Origin: JAWLDB01 sp041686915
GTDB taxonomy: Bacteria > Bacillota > UBA994 > UBA5500
Assembly: GCA_041686915.1 (NCBI GenBank)
Contig: JAWLDB010000084.1
Span: 1-10,899, forward strand
Length of the DNA: 10,899 nt
Reading direction: 5' to 3'
Below, piece after piece: positions 1 to 7,054 of this stretch; positions within the stretch are counted from its first letter, which is position 1; each line of letters opens with the position of its first letter. The translations under genes were made by a program, and so were the position numbers. The notes beneath the pieces are model-generated. The model was not told the origin of the DNA. It made no database searches and worked only from the letters and a program-made list of their open reading frames with translations.

Positions 1-113
1 GCATCGTCAAGAAGGGCAAACTAATCTCCTGTGGAACGATGGATGAGTTGCGTAAGAGTGCCAGCAGCCAGGAGTCCCTGGAGAAGATCTTCTTGGAGAT
101 GACCGAACAATGA
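1..113 (+). CDS. ABC transporter ATP-binding protein, C-terminal end (partial)
   Basis: Only the last 36 residues are visible, read in the frame beginning at base 3 and stopping with TGA at 111-113. The stretch IVKKGKLISCGTMDELRK is the typical end of an ABC ATPase domain: the strand after the H-loop, then the 'G-x-x-x-x-x-G-T-x-x-E-L' turn that precedes the C-terminal helix. The tail ends in LEKIFLEMTEQ, as is usual for ATPases of ABC-2-type exporters. The stop codon overlaps the start of the permease gene (ATGA), so the two are translationally coupled and very probably form one transporter, with this protein supplying ATP hydrolysis on the cytoplasmic side. Walker A, signature and Walker B motifs lie outside the window, so the family call rests on the C-terminal pattern and the neighbour. 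Confidence 0.8.
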   Translation, partial: IVKKGKLISCGTMDELRKSASSQESLEKIFLEMTEQ

Positions 114-1777
114 GTGTCTTACTGAAACTAATCGGTGTCAACCTCAAGTACACTTATGGCCTTTCCGTGATGCGCGATAAGTATTTGCGCAGACGGGAGA
201 AGCTGTGGGAGCCAATCCTCGCTGTGCTTGGCATTGGAGCGGCAGTTGGCTTCTTCAGTTATTTCTTCTTCATGATGGCAAAAGCGATTGTGGTACAGGG
301 TGCAGCCACCGGGCAGCCAGAGCTGGCTTTCGCCATAGCCATCCTGGGCATGCAGATGCTCCTTTTGATCCTGGGCATCTTCATGGTGATCTCTGCTTTC
401 TTTTTTGCTGACGATCTATCCATCCTGGTACCGCTACCAGTAAGGCCGTGGAAAATACTAACATCCAAGCTGGCGGTCGTCACAATTAACGAGTATGTGA
501 CCGCGGCAGTAGTGTTCGTGCCGGTCACAATAGCTTATACCACGTTAATCGGCGGCGGGCTGATGTATTGGATCAGCTTGATCTTGGTCTTCCTGCTACT
601 GCCGGTATTACCATTGGTAGTCTCATCACTCGTCTCCTTGGTACTAATGCGGTTTATCAACCGCAGACATCGCGATCAGATGATGGTGGTAGCATCGCTG
701 GTGCTGGTCACCATTATCCTGGGATTGAACTTCACGCTGCAGGCTTCACTGGCAGACGACCCGGCGGAACTGCAACGCATCATCGGTGAGCGCTTCGGCA
801 TTGTGCAAGCCTTAGGGAACCGTTTCCCGCCTGCTGTTTGGGCGACGAAGGCAATTGCAGCAGCGGGAACTGTTGATGGTTTTATAAACTTGGGGCTCTT
901 TCTGGGTGTGACGTTATTGGGATTACTTGTCTTGGCGTGGACGAGTGAAAAGCTGTTCTACGCCGGGTTGATTGGCGGTGGGGAAGTTGCCAAGCGTAAC
1001 AAGAAGCTTAGCAGCAGCGAGTGGACTGCGCAAACAACCAATCGCAGCGTATTCTCGGCGATGTTCTGGCGCGAGTGGAAGATCTTCTTGCGCACCCCGA
1101 TATACGCCATGAACGGATTCTTAGGCGCGCTAATCATGCCGATTGCTATGGTGGTCCCCTTGATGTTACAGGGACAGCTCGCTCAGTTGCAGGGTTTCAT
1201 CCACACAAGCAGCGGCACGCTAATTTTCTCGTTGATTGTAGCAGCAATGATTGCCTTTATGGGTTCAGTTAACTCAATAGCCAGTACTAGTGTCTCCCGA
1301 GAAGGCAAGCTGTTCTACATCTCCAAAATGATACCAGTCCCGGCCAAGATTCAAGTGCAGGCCAAGTTAGCCCACGGTTTCGCGGGCGCCCTGGTTTCGG
1401 CAGCCCCAATGCTTATCGCCTTTGTACTCTTAGGCAAACCAGGGGTCTTGGCTGTGGCTGCGGCCTTTGTCATTGGCATGGTGGCTACTGTGTTCGGTAT
1501 GGGGATAGGCCTTTTGGTCGATATGTATCGGCCGTGGCTTACCTGGACCAATCCGCAACAAGCTGTTAAGCAAAACTTGAATGCAGTCATCCCCATGTTC
1601 GTGCAGCTGCCAATACTTTTTGGAGTAGGCATGCTGACGGCCTGGATGATCAATGCAGGATGGCGTCATATCCTGATTTATGGCATCTTGCTTGGCATAT
1701 TCGCGACAGCTGGCGCCATCGTGTATTATATTACAGTCGATGCGGCCAACCGTCTGTATCACAAGATCGACCTATAG
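110..1777 (+). CDS. ABC transporter permease, PF16949 (ABC_tran_2)-like, 555 aa
   Basis: This is an integral membrane protein with about 12 hydrophobic segments, roughly at residues 34-58, 75-100, 131-150, 153-178, 190-210, 259-277, 338-354, 370-390, 428-441, 447-470, 492-512 and 520-540. It carries conserved-looking loops typical of large Bacillota ABC-2 permeases: SREGKLFYISKMIPVP (396-411) and DMYRPWLTWTNPQQAVKQN (471-489). The first half has a matching loop, DDLSILVPLPVRP (101-113), which points to an internally duplicated permease. The length fits that family (about 540-570). The start overlaps the stop of the ATPase gene; GGAG at 95-98 can serve as a ribosome binding site. With the ATPase it likely forms an exporter; the substrate cannot be told from sequence. 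The family name is from memory of its motifs and was not searched. Confidence 0.85.
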   Translation: MSVLLKLIGVNLKYTYGLSVMRDKYLRRREKLWEPILAVLGIGAAVGFFSYFFFMMAKAIVVQGAATGQPELAFAIAILGMQMLLLILGIFMVISAFFFADDLSILVPLPVRPWKILTSKLAVVTINEYVTAAVVFVPVTIAYTTLIGGGLMYWISLILVFLLLPVLPLVVSSLVSLVLMRFINRRHRDQMMVVASLVLVTIILGLNFTLQASLADDPAELQRIIGERFGIVQALGNRFPPAVWATKAIAAAGTVDGFINLGLFLGVTLLGLLVLAWTSEKLFYAGLIGGGEVAKRNKKLSSSEWTAQTTNRSVFSAMFWREWKIFLRTPIYAMNGFLGALIMPIAMVVPLMLQGQLAQLQGFIHTSSGTLIFSLIVAAMIAFMGSVNSIASTSVSREGKLFYISKMIPVPAKIQVQAKLAHGFAGALVSAAPMLIAFVLLGKPGVLAVAAAFVIGMVATVFGMGIGLLVDMYRPWLTWTNPQQAVKQNLNAVIPMFVQLPILFGVGMLTAWMINAGWRHILIYGILLGIFATAGAIVYYITVDAANRLYHKIDL

Positions 1778-1788
1778 TTAGTCAAGAC

Positions 1789-1832
1789 AAAGAGGTCAGC
1801 GCCCGTCTAAATGGGTAGCTGACCTCTTTCTT
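1789..1832 (+). terminator. Hairpin terminator after the ABC permease
   Basis: A perfect 12-bp inverted repeat (AAAGAGGTCAGC at 1789-1800, GCTGACCTCTTT at 1818-1829) encloses a 17-base loop in which CCC/GGG can add further pairs. It begins 11 bases after the permease stop. The 3' arm ends in CTCTTT and runs into CTTA, so the U-tract is short, but position and stem quality support a Rho-independent terminator. Confidence 0.75.
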
Positions 1833-1905
1833 ACGTCTGTCATGCGATTACGACCGTATTAGGCTCTGTATGAGGCATATGCGGATTACGAGAAAGGAGT
1901 GACGC

Positions 1906-1980
1906 ATGAAAGTGGAGAACTGGAGATTAAAAGGACTCGGGTGCGCCATCAGCGGTCTTGAGCAGCGAAATGTAGCATAA
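1906..1980 (+). CDS. Possible small ORF / leader peptide, 24 aa
   Basis: ATG at 1906 opens a 24-codon frame (MKVENWRLKGLGCAISGLEQ, then RNVA) ending in TAA at 1978-1980. It is preceded by AAAGGAG at 1893-1899 with a 6-base gap, as good a ribosome binding site as any real gene here has. It ends 25 bases before the GlmL-like gene, in a different frame. I recognise no family, and there is no signal peptide or attenuator-type codon run (one Cys, one Trp). It may be a genuine small protein, a leader peptide controlling the downstream operon, or chance. The ribosome binding site and its position in the leader are the only support. Confidence 0.35.
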   Translation: MKVENWRLKGLGCAISGLEQRNVA

Positions 1981-1992
1981 TCCAACACTGAG

Positions 1993-1999
1993 AGGAGGT
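1993..1999 (+). promoter_or_regulatory. Ribosome binding site of the GlmL-like gene
   Basis: AGGAGGT lies six bases before the ATG at 2006, a near-perfect anti-16S match that fixes this start. I see no convincing sigma-A promoter and no cobalamin riboswitch consensus in 1833-1992. That stretch holds only the small ORF and an 8-base direct repeat GATTACGA (1846-1853 and 1884-1891). Confidence 0.7.
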
Positions 2000-2005
2000 C
2001 GGAAA

Positions 2006-3703
2006 ATGAGCGATATAGCTCAGAGTATCTTGGTTGTGGACTGTGGGCATGTCACCCATGCCATCCTCGTAGACCAGGCTGCGCCAAAAGGCTATCGGCT
2101 TGTAGCACGCGGCATAGCAAAGACAACGGTTGATCCGGAAGGAGATGTTACCCTGGGAGTACTCGCCGCAGTTCGGCAAATTGAGGAGAGCGCAGGGCGG
2201 CAGCTTGTTCATCAAGAACAGGATCAGGGAATCATCACTCCCAGGCAGCCTGATGGCACAGGCGTCGATCTGATGCTAGTGACCAGCTCGGTTGGTGGTG
2301 GACTGCAAATGTCCGTGGCTGGCCTTGTGAAGATTATGACGGCCGATAGTGCTGAGCGGGCAGCTCTTGGCGCAGGCGCCAGCGTACTTGACGTTATAGC
2401 TATCGATGATGGCAGGATGCCCCACGAGCACATTCAGCGCATTCGCGAACTGAAACCCGACGTCTTCCTGCTGTCAGGCGGGATAGACGGCGGTAACGAA
2501 AGCGACGTTCTAGAGTTTGCACGCGAGGTGGCCCAAGCCAAACTTCACCGCATGCCAGTGATTTATGCTGGTAACAAGGAAGCCCGCGAGGAAGTAAAGC
2601 AGATTCTTGGAGTGGACTGCGAGTTACACTTCGTAGATAACCTGCGCCCTGTGCTGGAGCAAGAGGTGCTGGAGCCGGCCCGTCAGAAGATCCATGAGCT
2701 GTTCATGGAACACGTAGTCAAAACCCCTGGCTTTGATAAGCTGACGAAATGGGCCAGCCGTCCTGTAATGCCTAGCACTGGAGCGGTCAGCAGCCTAATT
2801 GAGACTGCAGCCCGTCAGCATGACATGCCCCTGATTGGACTGAACCTAGGTGACACGACTACCGATGTCTACTCAGCGTTCAAGGGGCGCTTTACCCGTA
2901 CCGTATCGGCCGACCTGGGACTGGGCTACAGCATCAGCAACGTGTTGGTCAGGGCTGGGTACCAGCAGGTTGCAAGGTGGCTGCCTTTTGACATTGCCCC
3001 AAATGAGCTGCAAAACAGGCTACGCAATCGGATGATTAACCCTGAGCAAAAGCCTGAGTGTGAAGAGGATAAGTTGATAGAGCAGGCCATTGCGCGGGAA
3101 GCAACCCGTATGGCGTTTGAACAGCACCGGCGCCGAGTCACCGGGCTACGCGGCGTACGCCAGCAGCGCGATATAGCCAACATCTTTGACCAGACTTCCC
3201 TGGCAGACAGCTTGGTTGATATGGTCGAACTGCAGTTGATCATAGGTTCAGGTAACGTTTTCGCTACAATTGATGACAAGTCCGCAGCCGTTCTACTGCT
3301 GGATGCCCTGCAACCCGAGGGCTTGACACGGCTTGCTGTGGACTACAGTTATGCAGCCCCGCATTATGGGATGCTCACAGCCATTGACCAGGATGCAGGC
3401 TACCAAGGATTTGAGCGGGACGGCCTGCGCCACTTGGGTACATCTATCTGCGCAATCGGGCGGGGACGGGCTGGTGAGGCGAGCCTGAGTATCGCCTTCA
3501 GCTCAGCTGATGGTCATAAGCTGGAGCGCGCAATCGCATGGGGACAAGTTGAGTTCATCCCAGTTCAGGGAGGCGGCGACATCACCATCGTGCCGCAGAC
3601 GCACTGCGACGTTGGCGCGGGTGATGGGCATAAGCTGACGACATCGGTCACTGCAGGCACGCTTGGGCTGATAGTCGACACGAGAGGCAGGGCAAAGCAA
3701 TGA
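2006..3703 (+). CDS. GlmL/MutL-like ASKHA-fold ATPase, 565 aa (glutamate mutase L family, PF13941)
   Basis: The protein resembles GlmL/MutL, the ATPase-fold accessory protein encoded beside B12-dependent glutamate mutase and ornithine aminomutase. Seen motifs, in order: phosphate-1-type D12-C-G14-H-V-T17; SSVGGGLQM (94-102), the counterpart of the family's SSAAGGL; the following AALGAGA; LLSGGIDGGN (155-164); PVIYAGN (184-190); phosphate-2-type LNLGDTTTD (279-287); SADLGLGYS (301-309); and IIGSGNVF (412-419). GlmL proteins run to about 460 residues, so some 100 extra, mostly strand-forming residues follow at the C-terminus. A strong ribosome binding site precedes the ATG. The stop overlaps the next gene (ATGA), so the two products are probably made in fixed ratio. 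No mutase subunit gene is nearby, so the client is unknown; activation or chaperoning of a B12 enzyme is inferred from the family only. In phosphate-2 the usual first Asp is Asn280 and a Gly is Asp283, so ATP hydrolysis may differ from the archetype. Confidence 0.82.
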   Translation: MSDIAQSILVVDCGHVTHAILVDQAAPKGYRLVARGIAKTTVDPEGDVTLGVLAAVRQIEESAGRQLVHQEQDQGIITPRQPDGTGVDLMLVTSSVGGGLQMSVAGLVKIMTADSAERAALGAGASVLDVIAIDDGRMPHEHIQRIRELKPDVFLLSGGIDGGNESDVLEFAREVAQAKLHRMPVIYAGNKEAREEVKQILGVDCELHFVDNLRPVLEQEVLEPARQKIHELFMEHVVKTPGFDKLTKWASRPVMPSTGAVSSLIETAARQHDMPLIGLNLGDTTTDVYSAFKGRFTRTVSADLGLGYSISNVLVRAGYQQVARWLPFDIAPNELQNRLRNRMINPEQKPECEEDKLIEQAIAREATRMAFEQHRRRVTGLRGVRQQRDIANIFDQTSLADSLVDMVELQLIIGSGNVFATIDDKSAAVLLLDALQPEGLTRLAVDYSYAAPHYGMLTAIDQDAGYQGFERDGLRHLGTSICAIGRGRAGEASLSIAFSSADGHKLERAIAWGQVEFIPVQGGGDITIVPQTHCDVGAGDGHKLTTSVTAGTLGLIVDTRGRAKQ

Positions 3704-4575
3704 CGATATTGGCTACATCAAGCAGCAAAGTACTGCTTCGCGAACGCAGGTTGCCTATCCCAGGCGATGTATTGGTGCAGGTAAGCGAGCATGTACTGCC
3801 GGACACGCTTATCGCTCGCGCAGAAGTGCCAGGAACCCCAGTGGGGGTCAGTCTGGCTGCTAGACTGGATGTGCCGCCAGAACAGATAGAGAAGTATGTG
3901 TTGAAGCAGGTCGGAGATGAGGTCGAGCTTGGTGAACCATTGGCAATGTACTCGGGGCTATTTGGGCTGGCCAAGAAGACTATTTACGCACCGACCACTG
4001 GCACTGTGGAAAGCGTCTCGACCGTTACAGGCGTGGTTATCATTCGCGAGCCCAACATTCCGGTAGAGGTGAAAGCCTATGTTTCCGGGGTAGTTGCCCG
4101 GATTATCGACCAGGAAGGTGCCGAGATTGAGTCACACGCTACTGTGTTACATGGCAAGTTTGGAGTTGGTGGTGAACGCTGGGGAGAGCTGCACAACCTG
4201 GTGAACAGTCCTGATCAGGTTGTGACGCCAGAACTACTGACCGGCGATCTACGGGGTAAAATACTGCTGGGCGGAGCTCTGATTTCAGTTGCCGCACTGC
4301 ATAAGGCTGCCCAGGCCGGCGCCGTAGGGGTGGTAGTTGGCGGTATCGACAACTCCGAACTAGCCGAGTTTGTCGGCTACGATATTGGAGTGCCAATCAC
4401 CGGGCAAGAAAAGGTCTCTTTAAGCGTGATAGTGACTGATGGTTTTGGGCATACCCCCATGTCGGACGACACCTTTTCTCTACTTTCCAGGCATGAAGGG
4501 CAGCAGGTGTCCATCAACGGCACTACGCATCTTCGAGCCAATCTGATTAAACCTGAGATCATCATCCCAGCCTGA
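3700..4575 (+). CDS. GlmL-linked protein with barrel-sandwich (lipoyl-like) segment, 291 aa, function unknown
   Basis: I recognise no named family. Residues 68-116 (from LKQVGDEVELGEPLAMYSG to TGVVIIRE) have the 'V-G-D-x-V-x-x-G-E-x-L ... A-P-x-x-G-x-V' pattern of a barrel-sandwich hybrid fold, as in lipoyl/biotinyl and RnfC N-terminal domains. The KK at 92-93 is not in the classical lipoylation hairpin, so modification is not implied. A second Gly-Val turn begins at SGVVARI (129-135). Residues 183-232 are alpha/beta and rich in Gly (ILLGGALIS, GVVVGGID). The end (HTPMSDDTFSLL, then SINGTTHLRANLIKPEIII) looks like a compact beta domain. There is no signal peptide or membrane helix, so it is likely cytoplasmic. 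It overlaps the GlmL-like gene by ATGA and is the last gene before a strong hairpin. The coupling suggests a partner or substrate adaptor of the ATPase; that is inference. Confidence 0.7.
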   Translation: MTILATSSSKVLLRERRLPIPGDVLVQVSEHVLPDTLIARAEVPGTPVGVSLAARLDVPPEQIEKYVLKQVGDEVELGEPLAMYSGLFGLAKKTIYAPTTGTVESVSTVTGVVIIREPNIPVEVKAYVSGVVARIIDQEGAEIESHATVLHGKFGVGGERWGELHNLVNSPDQVVTPELLTGDLRGKILLGGALISVAALHKAAQAGAVGVVVGGIDNSELAEFVGYDIGVPITGQEKVSLSVIVTDGFGHTPMSDDTFSLLSRHEGQQVSINGTTHLRANLIKPEIIIPA

Positions 4576-4598
4576 TGCACTGCCTGCAGGCAAGATGA

Positions 4599-4632
4599 AA
4601 CTACCCCACCGGATTGTCCCGGTGGGGTAGTT
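4599..4632. terminator. Bidirectional hairpin terminator between convergent genes
   Basis: A perfect 14-bp stem (AACTACCCCACCGG at 4599-4612, CCGGTGGGGTAGTT at 4619-4632) encloses a 6-base loop. It lies between the convergent stops of the 291-aa gene (plus) and the diguanylate cyclase gene (minus), so it can serve both. The T-tract is poor on either strand, but the stem is very stable. Confidence 0.8.
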
Positions 4633-4646
4633 GTACTATCTGAAGA

Positions 4647-6065
4647 CTATCTATTCTCGGCCGTCATAGCCCGCGCGAACTCATCTGCCTGACCGTATAC
4701 ATGCCATATTGTACCGCCCCGGCTCTTGGCCTTGTACATGGCATTGTCTGCATTACGAATCAGTGTTTCCAGATCCAGTCCATGTTCAGGATAAAGACTT
4801 ACACCTATACTGCAATCTACAGAGCAGTCAAGGCCTCCAGCCGAAAACGGTATAGCAAACATCTCAGAAACACGGCCAGCAATCACTGCGATGTCATCTG
4901 GACCGTTGATTTCAAGCAAAGCGATGAACTCGTCGCCACCCAGGCGACAGAGGGTATCCGCTTCGCGCAAACCGTTACGTAAGCGTTTAGCCGCCTCTTT
5001 CAACAGGAGGTCGCCTACATCGTGGCCAAAAGTATCGTTCACTTCCTTGAAGCCGCTTAGGTCAAAGAACATCACAGCCATACGACCTTGGTCCCGCTTG
5101 CCCCTGGCCAGCACTCCAGCAGCCAGTTCACTGAATAGAACCCGGTTGGGTAGCTCGGTGAGTGCGTCATGATAAGCCATATACTGAATCTTCTCTTCCA
5201 TCTGCTTACGTTCAGTGATATCAATCACGACACCCTTGAGGCCGATCAGCTGCCCTTCTTCGTCCACAGTCCCGATGCCACGGTATTGCAGCCAGCGAAT
5301 CTCCCCATCAGGGCGGACGATGCGTAGGTCTATGCCCTGCAGGTGGCCTGTCAGCGCCTGCCGGTAAGCCCCCATTACCCTCTCCCTATCTTCAGGATGG
5401 ATAAGTGACTTCCAAAGCTCGTTATCCTTATGGAAATGATTAGAGGGCAAACCAGTGATTCTCTCTATGCCAGCAGAGAACTGCAGCTTGTCTTCACCTT
5501 CCAACTCCCAGGTAGCGATATTTACGTTATCCAGGATATATCTGAGACGCTCACGGTTTTCTTCGGCTTCCATCCAAAGGTTACGAGTAAACTTGGTTAG
5601 AAACAGCAGGAAAGTAGTCACAAAGAGACTGAACATTAAGGGATATATCACGTCAGTAGGTGTCGCTTCAGGAATCAGCGTGCTGCGGAACTTATCGAAG
5701 AAGAACACGGTCATAGCAGTGCACAGGCTGCCTGCATAGAGAACAGCTCTGCAACTCTGGTATACTGCGCTTAATACCAGGCCAAACCAGATAAACACGT
5801 AGTTAACGAGGTACGGCGAGGCAGTCATCAAAACAAAGAAGAACAGAAATGTGCTGCCAATGATCAGGTACATTACTAAGTTGGGATGGAGCTTTTGCCA
5901 GGCTGCCCAAGCAAGCAGCGATAAAAGCACCAGTCCCATGATTGCTACCACGGGTGACGGGCGGTCGTCCACAAGGAACTTAACCATGCTAATCAGGTAG
6001 AATATCCAGAGCAGCTGGACCAAGAGTCGGTTGCGATCCTGAACAATTTGCGGTGCGCGGTCCAT
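4647..6065 (-). CDS. Membrane-anchored PAS-GGDEF diguanylate cyclase, 472 aa
   Basis: It is predicted to make the second messenger cyclic di-GMP from two GTP. Residues 1-160 hold about six membrane helices (near 14-32, 38-56, 64-82, 86-103, 107-124, 137-158), a membrane sensor I cannot assign to a named MASE type. A PAS domain with a PAC end follows at about 172-286 (IRWLQYRGIG, then GVVIDITERK). The GGDEF domain runs from YHDALTELPNR (298-308) to the end. The active-site loop RLGGDEF (374-380) is intact, and R367-E-A-D370 lies five residues before it, the spacing of the inhibitory I-site. The usual F-D-L-D-x-F-K reads FFDLSGFK (333-340): the metal-binding first Asp (335) is kept and the second is Ser337. 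N343 and D352 match the guanine-binding positions. No EAL domain follows. GGGAGGG at 6073-6079 serves as ribosome binding site. The gene lies 82 bases downstream of the phosphoesterase gene and may share its transcript. Confidence 0.93.
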   Translation of the reverse strand: MDRAPQIVQDRNRLLVQLLWIFYLISMVKFLVDDRPSPVVAIMGLVLLSLLAWAAWQKLHPNLVMYLIIGSTFLFFFVLMTASPYLVNYVFIWFGLVLSAVYQSCRAVLYAGSLCTAMTVFFFDKFRSTLIPEATPTDVIYPLMFSLFVTTFLLFLTKFTRNLWMEAEENRERLRYILDNVNIATWELEGEDKLQFSAGIERITGLPSNHFHKDNELWKSLIHPEDRERVMGAYRQALTGHLQGIDLRIVRPDGEIRWLQYRGIGTVDEEGQLIGLKGVVIDITERKQMEEKIQYMAYHDALTELPNRVLFSELAAGVLARGKRDQGRMAVMFFDLSGFKEVNDTFGHDVGDLLLKEAAKRLRNGLREADTLCRLGGDEFIALLEINGPDDIAVIAGRVSEMFAIPFSAGGLDCSVDCSIGVSLYPEHGLDLETLIRNADNAMYKAKSRGGTIWHVYGQADEFARAMTAENR

Positions 6066-6147
6066 CTGGCTACCCTCCCTTCACGACCTTCCATTGATGG
6101 TTATGCAAAGCTTCTATAGTGCTAGACAAAATCCTGCATTCCCAATC

Positions 6148-6909
6148 CTACTTCTTCATCCTTGCATAACACGCTGTGCGAAGTTCAGATATGTATTCTG
6201 CCAGGTCGGGCATCCCTGCTTCCGCTCCCGCGTGCTGCACCGCCAGTTCAATATCATATGGCACTCGTACCAGCTGCAGACAGAAGCTCGCCGGCTCAGC
6301 CGATCCATAGGCGCCTTCCAGGACTGCATACGACGCCGGAGCTATTTCTAAGGGGTTACCGACACTGCCGGTATTGAACAGAGTTTTGCCCTGAAAGCTC
6401 TGTACATAGGCATTGTGAATGTCTGCGTAGCCTACTACGTCAGGGGTTCTGCCACTCTTACAGGGACCCGTAAACTCCGTATTCTCAAACATGGCCAAAC
6501 GCTCTTCCAGCGCATGCACCGGGTGTACCCGGTGGAAGATGCTTTTGGCGGAGCTATGAAACAGCCTGACCTGCCTGCCGCTCATCAGGAACTCGGTGCA
6601 GAAGGGCAGCGAGTCGAGGTAATCCATGCGTTCCTGCCCCAGTTTGCTCTTCAACCAGGTAAGGGTACGAGCAAAATTGGGCCCGACTTCACCGGGTGGA
6701 TGCAGTGTACCTTCCTCCCAGTTTCCCTTCAACACTACCTCACAGGCCTTTCTTACGCGGTCAACAACCTGTTCTGGGTGGGGCCCTTTGCCGATCAAAT
6801 CTCCCAAACAGAAAATGCGCGTGATGCCACGGCTCCCGATATCGGCAAGTACAGCTTCCAAAGCCGGCATGTTGCCGTGTATATCCGAAATGATTGCAAT
6901 CCTGTCCAT
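6148..6909 (-). CDS. Calcineurin-like metallophosphoesterase (YfcE/Metallophos_2 type), 253 aa
   Basis: A predicted cytoplasmic di-metal phosphoesterase; the substrate is unknown. Seen motifs: SDIHGN (8-13: D9, H11, N13), CLGDLIGKGP (34-43: D37), GNWEE (62-66) where the family usually has GNHD/E, LFHSS (116-120: H118), and VVGYADIH (158-165) where GHTH is usual. NTGSVGNP (179-186) after it is the strand-turn that normally follows the last metal motif. Most metal ligands are thus present, but the catalytic His of GNH is Trp64 and the last motif is rearranged. Some single-domain members of the superfamily vary at these places, so the protein may still be active. AAGGAGGA (6914-6921) sits four bases before the ATG and fixes the start. 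Orientation and the short gap place it upstream of the diguanylate cyclase gene, perhaps co-transcribed. Confidence 0.88.
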   Translation of the reverse strand: MDRIAIISDIHGNMPALEAVLADIGSRGITRIFCLGDLIGKGPHPEQVVDRVRKACEVVLKGNWEEGTLHPPGEVGPNFARTLTWLKSKLGQERMDYLDSLPFCTEFLMSGRQVRLFHSSAKSIFHRVHPVHALEERLAMFENTEFTGPCKSGRTPDVVGYADIHNAYVQSFQGKTLFNTGSVGNPLEIAPASYAVLEGAYGSAEPASFCLQLVRVPYDIELAVQHAGAEAGMPDLAEYISELRTACYARMKK

Positions 6910-6968
6910 AATGTCCTCCTTGCAGGTTGTTAATGCCTCTCCAGATGCTAGCTAATTCCTTCTAGCGA

Positions 6969-6997
6969 GCCTGGCCTGTTTCCTGCACATGCCAGGC
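6969..6997. repeat. Inverted repeat in the divergent intergenic region
   Basis: GCCTGGC (6969-6975) and GCCAGGC (6991-6997) form a perfect 7-bp inverted repeat with a 15-base spacer, between the divergent phosphoesterase and transporter genes. It overlaps a weak possible promoter for the transporter (TTTCCT 6979-6984, 16 bases, TAATAC 7001-7006), so it could be an operator. The evidence is thin. Apart from this and a 5-bp repeat (GCTAG 6947-6951, CTAGC 6962-6966) I see nothing in 6922-7040. Confidence 0.3.
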
Positions 6998-7054
6998 AGG
7001 TAATACGTCAGGCAAGGCGAAATCTCTCTTAGCTATACATTGAGAGGATGGATT

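Noticed and set aside
1833..2005. Cobalamin riboswitch expected before a GlmL-like gene
   Set aside because: The leader is short and I find no B12-box-like sequence; only a small ORF and an 8-base direct repeat are there.
4581..4592. Perfect 12-base palindrome TGCCTGCAGGCA after the 291-aa gene
   Set aside because: It has no loop, sits just ahead of a much stronger hairpin, and a single palindrome of this size can occur by chance.
6415..6933. Plus-strand open frame of 172 codons opposite the phosphoesterase gene
   Set aside because: The minus strand encodes an evident metallophosphoesterase with a strong ribosome binding site; the plus frame has no motif.
6947..6966. GCTAG-N10-CTAGC inverted repeat
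   Set aside because: Arms of five bases are too short to support an operator or hairpin claim without comparison.
7040..7054. TTG at 7040 as start of the transporter
   Set aside because: No ribosome binding site precedes it, whereas GAGG at 7044-7047 is well placed for GTG 7055.
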